Shown here: in pieces, positions 59,401 through 64,000 of the stretch
Layout: each line of letters opens with the position of its first letter
Position numbering within the stretch: position 1 is the stretch's first letter
From: Thraustochytrium sp. TN22
Taxonomy: Eukaryota > Sar > Bigyra > Thraustochytrida > Thraustochytriidae
Length of the DNA stretch: 64,000 bases
Direction: 5' to 3'
Assembly: GCA_013306675.1 (NCBI GenBank)
Contig: JABLUY010000002.1
Location: 310,001-374,000, forward strand
Made by a program: the position numbers and the translations under genes
Notes under the pieces: generated by a model
Databases searched by the model: none
Told to the model about the DNA's origin: nothing
The model's input: only the letters and a program-made list of their open reading frames with translations

Positions 59401-61334
59401 AGCTTGCGCCACTCTTTGAGACCTTTGTGGGTGACGAGGCGGCCCCGTTCCCAACGCCGCGCGTCGTAGAGGCGGACGAGGTCAGAGACGACGAGGACAA
59501 GGACGAGGGCGAAGGCGAGGAGGAGGAGGAGGAGGAGGAGGCACCGAGCCCTGATGGTAAGGCTTCGGAGGCGTCGGACACCTTCTTGGACTGCGAGAGC
59601 GGGTCCGTGGCGACGGTGGCACGGGGTGGGCCCCGGCCGCCAACGATCGGCGCGATTATTGCCTCTTCCCAGAGGAGGTCGGCGGTGGAGCGCCTCGCGC
59701 TGCAGATGGCAGAGGACTTGGGCATTTGGGGGGGCGACAGTGGTGTCCAGGTCCACGCGCCGCCAGGGTCGCAGGAGGGGGCTTCGCCAGGGATGGAATC
59801 AGCAAAACCCCCTCTCCCGCGGAGGGCACCCCCCAGGAGCCCGGAGACCGAGAAGGAGTCAACGCCAGGGTCGATGGCGCTCTCCTTGGACTCATCCGCA
59901 TCTGCACAACAGCAGCTGCACGTGGTGCGGACCGCCGTGGAGCTAGGAAGCGCCCAGCCGACACAGCTGAAGCAGCTGTGGGTGCTTCAGCGCGGCTTCG
60001 AGCAGGCGCGGTGGTCGCGCACGCTTATCTGGCTGGAACCGCACGCCCTGGCGCTCGGTGTGTCGCGGACGCGGCGCAGGGCGGATGGTCGTCTGATCCG
60101 GCTGGGGGGCGCCAAGGTGGAGAACCTGGGCAAAGCGCCGCTGCTGGATGGCAAGGACAGCGGTGCCTCGCGCATGTTCCAGATCGCGGTGACCACCCAC
60201 AGCGAAGGCTGGTTGAGTCTCGCGTTCGCGTCACAGACCATGATGACGCGCTGGTTCGCGGCCCTGACGCAGCTGGCGGCGAGCAAAGGTGCCAGGCAGG
60301 CCTCCAGACCAGTAGTTTCGCAGCCACGAGCGGTCCGCACGCCAGCGCCTCGGAAGGCCCCTGCCAGCGCGCCAACGAGAGAGCGCCATGGCCCGCCGGC
60401 GACGGTCGGCCCGGTCACGGCGCACGTCAGCGGTCCACGCGCTGCTGCACAGGCCCGCACTCGCGCCAAGTCTCCTCTGGGTCGGGTGCGCGAGCGGATC
60501 GACAGTGGTTTGCTGTGCCTGGAAGCCGGGCGCAAGGAGCGCGGCGCCAGGACAAGGCAATACGCTCCAAGGCCGACGCCCGCTCCAGCCGAGCTTCAGA
60601 AGTCTCCCAAGTCCGAGTCGACGTCTGAGACCAAGTCCGCTGGTAGCAGCGAGCGCCGTCTGTGGGCATCTGGGTCCGCTCGGAGGTCGAGAAAAATGGA
60701 CACGAAAGACGCCGGTAGCATTGAAGATGTACCATATCATGCGGACAGCAGGAGCACCAGGTCAACACCCGGGTCGAATCTGCGGCGCGCCGAGCGGCTG
60801 ACGCAGCGCAAGGAGGTGACGAGAAGGGTCAAGGCCGATCGAGCTCCGGCGAGCAAGGCATGGTCGCACCTTGCAACCCGCGAGGAGGAGCAGCCGCAGC
60901 TGGAGCAAATGCGGCGCGGTTCGCGGTGGCACATGGTGTCTCGGCGCAGGGGTGGGGAGCTCTGCCCAGTGTGGGCTGTGCTGCGCGAGGCAGGAGCTCT
61001 GCATCTGGAGCCGCTTCCAGACACGGAATGGCCGCGCAAGCCAGTCCGCGTGGCCATTGAGGAAGTGGAGCACGTCGCCCGGGGCGCCCCAAGCGCCGCC
61101 CTTTTGGGCGCAGCGGTGTCCGCAAGCATGGACTGGTGCTCTGATGGCGCTCAGTCGCTCCAGGGGCGCGGGAGTGCAGCAACTGATCGCATGATTGCGC
61201 AGGAGACGGCGCAATGCTCCCTGAGTATCGACTTTGGTCTCGGCGCCGGCCTCGAGCGCGTGGAGCTCTTGGCGCCAGACGCGAGCACGTGCGCCATCTA
61301 TGAGGTGGGACTCGCGGCCTTGATGAATAGGTAG
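56478..61334 (+). CDS. large protein with several PH-like domains
   Basis: The protein has 1,618 residues from the ATG at 56478 (MEDPTQQPDDDEDA); an ATG at 56100 would add 126 residues of UTR-like composition. A helical, charged N-terminus (about 1-110) contains a TPRTPRTPRT repeat soon after. Two adjoining PH-like folds follow: about 165-285 (LGFCHSRGSAEW to SERRAWLENL) and about 293-415 (IQGFLYKRS, TPRWKRRFCRIVF). Then come a long Glu/Asp-rich tract (about 470-620), a helical domain (about 770-895, VREEIISLGLDVQVVARC), another acidic run, and two further PH-like stretches near 1160-1272 (LWVLQRGFEQARWSRTLIWL to MMTRWFAAL) and 1480-1618. PH domains bind phosphoinositides or proteins, so a membrane-scaffold role is inferred. 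The third and fourth domains are less certain than the first two. Confidence 0.78.
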   Translation: MEDPTQQPDDDEDAALVREVREELELDEDGGEGDGDGAQDRELDGLVKRLVAEAKFRRAETRELSRSELERASANVRAALAACDDAAERVLLRIDARFMDTELQAKTAGDRPATPADEPPRTPRTPRTPRTPRTAPSAVEALRSPGPSPLSGVRSPRSWIEGGKEEQQLASLGFCHSRGSAEWTPSIVCVQGRALAFYEVGEVRQHLKLAGARVSLPSGSASASALKALQRQDPDHRAAFGLELRVPALNNARFLLVAQSNSERRAWLENLSFASSFPAQTEAELAEAIDMPEGLIQGFLYKRSAAASALFGVTPRWKRRFCRIVFDPALRQWVLQYHKASHARSEVALREVAGLARTPPRRLAAPKHARAGMAGFAIVMKPSARLPSPVDCFLLPKSSADELLRLVGDVTPPPLESPVETNAVEASEEGTAARALLVESSEFDVRVPSGHGPLMRSANDEDEAAVRAQEAQNEEEEEEEEEEEEEEEEEEDEGEEDSDTDGNEEYGDDGQDAEEQEEEEMAEKEKEEEGEEEELLKSNETVRGEGMEARTAGGDSFGLEQGMEQDDHEEDDDRDSGNEPSHQRWDDQLESEHDEEEEEGEEEDEDEIDDEQEDGEHYYEGVPPTRALPRRLSAYRDSRGDAESRGRARTRSRSSTVSSVPVVEVPLDEPRKPAMCSPVAESPPRSPASSSSVEQDTPLESKIARVALGTAQGNAAFARQLMFPPSPEHEAEMEAQAERFVSAPQQAAQTAGQPPSSAQPQARGIADAEAATLRSIVLASRRVREEIISLGLDVQVVARCQFLVGAMNEAMVMMRADGLQERDADAFRVGCEACSRGARAISIVANGGLSVSLAQMLELVDSTMALDLAPSGTEVLRVARAVCDLGHACAVALQRPPQATLTASAGRRSESVDSTAAPAPLYAPRRSSSVSGWETCAEIGRASQYVPRRASSVFTGWETCSEASAPAPAAREESQLAPLFETFVGDEAAPFPTPRVVEADEVRDDEDKDEGEGEEEEEEEEAPSPDGKASEASDTFLDCESGSVATVARGGPRPPTIGAIIASSQRRSAVERLALQMAEDLGIWGGDSGVQVHAPPGSQEGASPGMESAKPPLPRRAPPRSPETEKESTPGSMALSLDSSASAQQQLHVVRTAVELGSAQPTQLKQLWVLQRGFEQARWSRTLIWLEPHALALGVSRTRRRADGRLIRLGGAKVENLGKAPLLDGKDSGASRMFQIAVTTHSEGWLSLAFASQTMMTRWFAALTQLAASKGARQASRPVVSQPRAVRTPAPRKAPASAPTRERHGPPATVGPVTAHVSGPRAAAQARTRAKSPLGRVRERIDSGLLCLEAGRKERGARTRQYAPRPTPAPAELQKSPKSESTSETKSAGSSERRLWASGSARRSRKMDTKDAGSIEDVPYHADSRSTRSTPGSNLRRAERLTQRKEVTRRVKADRAPASKAWSHLATREEEQPQLEQMRRGSRWHMVSRRRGGELCPVWAVLREAGALHLEPLPDTEWPRKPVRVAIEEVEHVARGAPSAALLGAAVSASMDWCSDGAQSLQGRGSAATDRMIAQETAQCSLSIDFGLGAGLERVELLAPDASTCAIYEVGLAALMNR
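57895..57957 (+). repeat. GAG/GAA-rich tract encoding poly-Glu
   Basis: About twenty consecutive Glu codons, mostly GAG with some GAA, in the acidic linker of the PH-like protein. Further, less pure acidic tracts follow to about 58320 and at 59500-59540. Confidence 0.85.
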
Positions 61335-61740
61335 ACAAGATTGAGAGCAATCGGAAATGTTCAAGATGATCACAAGGCGCAGAGACTGAACGCATGCGCT
61401 GGCAGGGAACGAGATGTGGCGTCGGGCTTTGCTCGTGCAAGCGGAGTTCATTGTGTGTTAGTCCTACCTGGTCTCAGCGCCGTCATCCTCAAGCGTCACT
61501 GATCAGTGAGGAGGAAGCTCATGGCACCAGTCGCGAGCATTTGTCCGCCTTTTGCGAGGCGGGCGTCACTACGGCGTGCATCACCTCGGCGTTGCTGATG
61601 CAAGAGGAGCCGCGAGTGAGAGGAAGAAAGACAAGCAAGAACACTTGTTCAAGATTTTGATCCTACCGTTATCGTATCGTACAAGGTGCTGCCAGTGAAG
61701 CGGGCAAAAAAAAAAGTAAAGCCAAGGAGGTGCTGTGGCA
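61335..61740. other. convergent 3' spacer
   Basis: 406 bp between the PH-like gene stop (+) and the sulfotransferase stop (-). AT-richer than average, with an A-run at 61707-61715. No gene or strong repeat is seen. Confidence 0.6.
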
Positions 61741-63420
61741 TCAGTGCTCAAGTGAGAGCTCGTGGATGCCAAACTCCTCGCGGACTAGCACGCGGAGGTT
61801 GTCGATGTAAGGCGCATAGAAGGCGGCCAGGCGGTCCAAAGTCTCCTGCTTCAGTGGTGCGTTGCGCTTCGCATGGCTCCAGCGCTTTGGCGGGCGCCGG
61901 TTCATGAGGCGATCGAAAGAGATCCTGGTGAGCGGCGCGAGACCGAGAAACTCAAACGCGCTGCGCAAGGTCGCATATGGCTCCGCGAAAAGGGTGTCCG
62001 ACTGCACGATGAGGAAGCTGGAGACGGGAAAGAAGTTGAGCCAATGCCGGAGGTGGTGGTAGTACAAGTTTGCGATGACCGTGTCCACGTCCTCGTGCGC
62101 GACGCCGCCGAGACCGCACGTGTAGGCGGCGGCAGGATCCCCGTCCGGCGTAAGCTCCGAGCAGTGCGTCTCTGTGTACTCGATGACCGCTGGGACGTAG
62201 TCGTCAAAGTTATCTTTGCAGACCTGGATCGGAAGCGCGTGCTTGCAGTTGGCGCCAGCACCGTGCATCGTGTACCGTGAAATGGCGCGCTTTACTGGGT
62301 TGCGCAGCAGCACGAAGAGCTTGATTTGCGGGTTGATGACCTTGAGCCAAACCGGAATCCAGGCGTCCACGTAGATGTTCTTGACCGTGTTGTCGCCGAC
62401 CACCGAGGTGGCGTTGAGAACGGCTGTATCGAGGCACTGGAAGTACTGGTGCAATGGCTGATAGCTCTGCCCAGCCGCCTTCGTGTGCGCTGACTTGTAC
62501 AGCATTTTGTCGAAGAAGTGGATCTCTTTGTGACAAGCCACCTTGACCTCTCCGTGGAGCGCGAGCAGGTCGGTGAAGAAGGTGGTCCCGCCTTGCGAGT
62601 ACCCGATGGTCGCGTAGTACGGGAGCGGTAAGGGTTTCTCGTAGCAGGTCTCGTCACGAATCGTTGGATTGCGCCGCGAGGTGCGATCCACGACGGTCTC
62701 GAGGTCAGCTTCGCAGATGAGGCGGCCCGTGCCGCAGATCTTGAAGCAGAGGTCGGGCGTGGCTGGATGCGGGAGCGCGCTGATGTTCCAGACGGGCGCG
62801 GTCTCGGGGAATCGGAAATCTCCACGCAGCGACTTGTATGTGCTCTCGCTCTGCTGCGCCACATACCACGCATATGAGCTGATGTCCTCCCCGTGTGTTG
62901 GCCTCTTGGTCCCGCCGCCGCCGCTGCTACTGCTGCTGCTACTGCTGCTACTGCCGCCGCTGCTGCTACTGCTGCTACTGCCGCTGCCGCTGCTACTGCC
63001 TTCGACGGTAATGTCGTCCTCCTCGTCCTCGTCTGCTGGGGAGTCGTAGAGGTCCGAGGTTGTTTTTGGTCGGTGTCCCTTGCTGGGGACGAGGTGATCG
63101 GGGTGTCGAGGTGCGTTAGCCTTGCCGTCAAGCGAGGAATCATCCGGTGTTACGCGGTTGAGCGGCTGCACCGCGTACATGAGTCCGAGGAGGAGCAGCA
63201 CGGCCATTGCCGCTGAGGCGAGCAATGGCCGGCGGCCAGGACGCTCGCGCCCAGCTCCCTCGCTGCCGCCGCCCATGAGCCCGGCTTGCTCCTCATCCCC
63301 ACCATCGAAGGAGCCTTCCCGGGAGCGCGGCGAGCGCGGCGAGAGCGCGGACCGCGGGCTCCCGACGACACTGCCGGCGCTGCTGCCCGTGTTCGTACGC
63401 GCCCTCGCTCCCTGGCGCAT
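61741..63420 (-). CDS. type II membrane sulfotransferase (heparan-sulfate/carbohydrate sulfotransferase fold)
   Basis: The protein has 559 residues from the first in-frame ATG (MRQGARARTNTG); upstream frame has only non-ATG starts. A cytosolic Ser/Arg tail is followed by one transmembrane helix (about 65-83, LLASAAMAVLLLLGLMYAV), then a Ser/Gly-rich stem (about 138-172) and a luminal catalytic domain. The PAPS 5'-phosphate loop is GYSQGGTTFFTDLL (about 269-282) and the 3'-phosphate motif is VLLRNPVKRAISRY (about 370-384). Both are typical of Golgi sulfotransferases that modify glycans. Paired cysteines (CFKICG, CKHALPIQVC) suit a luminal fold. Thraustochytrids build walls with sulfated polysaccharide, which would fit, but the acceptor cannot be read from sequence. 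Confidence 0.9.
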   Translation of the reverse strand: MRQGARARTNTGSSAGSVVGSPRSALSPRSPRSREGSFDGGDEEQAGLMGGGSEGAGRERPGRRPLLASAAMAVLLLLGLMYAVQPLNRVTPDDSSLDGKANAPRHPDHLVPSKGHRPKTTSDLYDSPADEDEEDDITVEGSSSGSGSSSSSSSGGSSSSSSSSSSGGGGTKRPTHGEDISSYAWYVAQQSESTYKSLRGDFRFPETAPVWNISALPHPATPDLCFKICGTGRLICEADLETVVDRTSRRNPTIRDETCYEKPLPLPYYATIGYSQGGTTFFTDLLALHGEVKVACHKEIHFFDKMLYKSAHTKAAGQSYQPLHQYFQCLDTAVLNATSVVGDNTVKNIYVDAWIPVWLKVINPQIKLFVLLRNPVKRAISRYTMHGAGANCKHALPIQVCKDNFDDYVPAVIEYTETHCSELTPDGDPAAAYTCGLGGVAHEDVDTVIANLYYHHLRHWLNFFPVSSFLIVQSDTLFAEPYATLRSAFEFLGLAPLTRISFDRLMNRRPPKRWSHAKRNAPLKQETLDRLAAFYAPYIDNLRVLVREEFGIHELSLEH

Positions 63421-64000
63421 CGCTGAGCGCTGCAGAGCTTGTCTGAGCTGAGAGCGCGCGCGGAGAGAGAGAGAGACTCGGAGAGAGAGCGTTTCGAATT
63501 TGCCACTGGCAGCTCGCGAGTCGGGGCAAGAAGCCACTCACTCGACTCGACTCGGACTCGCTCGCTCGCTCGTTCAGGCTCGACCGTGCAATGCGATGCG
63601 ATGCGTGCCGATCAGCCTTGCAGTTGCCAGTCTCTGTCACTGCCGCCGCAGCGCGACTTGCACGGCGAGGCAGGGTGCCACTGCAGTGAAGCGAAGCTGC
63701 ACGGTCGTGACTGGCAAGCGGGAGTTGCGGGTCAGGGCAGACTGACGCATCAGAGTGGCATTGGCAGTCGGCTGCTGTGGTCCTGTGGATGCCGGCGCGG
63801 CCGGGCTGGCCGGGGCTGCCGTGCCTGCCATGATAATGATCATGATGAGCCTTCCCGAGTGCGGTCACTGGCAGTGGCCGTTAGTGGGTCGGCCTGACTC
63901 GGCCATGGCGTCCCAACTGCCGCTGCCAGTGGTGCTTTGTGCAAATTTCAACGTACTCGACTCGGAGAGAGCCTGTCCGGTTGCAGAATCTCCGGGCCAA
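63421..64000. other. upstream region of the sulfotransferase gene to the window edge
   Basis: About 580 bp with GAGA-rich sequence just upstream of the sulfotransferase start (63459-63490) and short GACTC/CGCT repeats (63540-63572). From an ATG at 63905 the plus strand is open for 32 codons to the edge, but this is too short to call a gene. Confidence 0.45.

Noticed and set aside
63905-64000. Open plus-strand frame from an ATG to the right edge (32 codons, MASQLPLPVV...)
   Set aside because: Too short and featureless to separate from chance; it would need sequence beyond the window.
1-64000. Transposons, virus-like elements, CRISPR arrays, rRNA
   Set aside because: No transposase, reverse transcriptase, integrase or capsid-like frame, no terminal repeats flanking a coding unit, and no rRNA-like or spaced-repeat arrays were seen. 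The tandem repeats found are simple satellites.

Overview
This window looks like a nuclear, GC-rich, intron-poor protist genome at about one gene per 3 kb. Gene content suggests a stramenopile, most likely a thraustochytrid (Labyrinthulomycetes): large uninterrupted ORFs, short GT-AG introns, CAG/CTG tracts, and cilium- and signalling-type eukaryotic proteins. The organism call is an inference from style and content, because no rRNA or organelle marker is present. I found no convincing transposon, virus-like element, tRNA, rRNA or CRISPR array.

Layout, left to right. Bases 1-49 may hold the 5' end of a minus-strand gene. They are followed by a membrane RING-H2 ubiquitin ligase resembling HRD1 (+), a repeat-rich convergent spacer with a 15-bp minisatellite, and a heterotrimeric G-protein alpha subunit (-). 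Next come a large SPIDR-like protein (+), a coiled-coil protein with a dynein-adaptor CC1-box (-), and an MFS transporter (+). A co-directional group follows: a NAA40 N-acetyltransferase fused to ankyrin repeats, an LRR protein, an orphan polytopic membrane protein with a clear intron, and an HIR-type band-7 protein (all +). Then come an ABCC transporter (-), a 2,472-residue DUF4062/NTPase/WD40/ASH protein (-), a PP2A B56 regulatory subunit (+) and an SPX-EXS phosphate exporter (-).

The right third holds a WW-domain cyclic-nucleotide-dependent AGC kinase (+, with one frame change near 46.9 kb), a spliced CRIP/CSRP-type LIM protein (-), a small spliced LRR protein (-), a cereblon homologue (+), a disordered polyglutamine protein (-), a multi-PH-like protein (+) and a Golgi-type sulfotransferase (-).

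The genes do not form an operon or pathway. The most recurrent theme is signalling and proteostasis: G alpha, cyclic-nucleotide kinase, PP2A-B56, PH protein, HRD1-like ligase and cereblon. Neighbours are often divergent over GC-rich promoters or convergent with very short spacers (43 bp at 52284-52326). Four introns were placed by joining reading frames across GT-AG sites, and three of them use the donor GTACGT. The points most worth a second look are the unusual fusions (NAA40-ankyrin, WW-CNB-kinase, DUF4062-WD40-ASH), the SPIDR-like and CC1-box proteins, the altered cereblon ligand pocket, a 26-bp perfect palindrome just upstream of the ABCC gene, and several tandem repeats.
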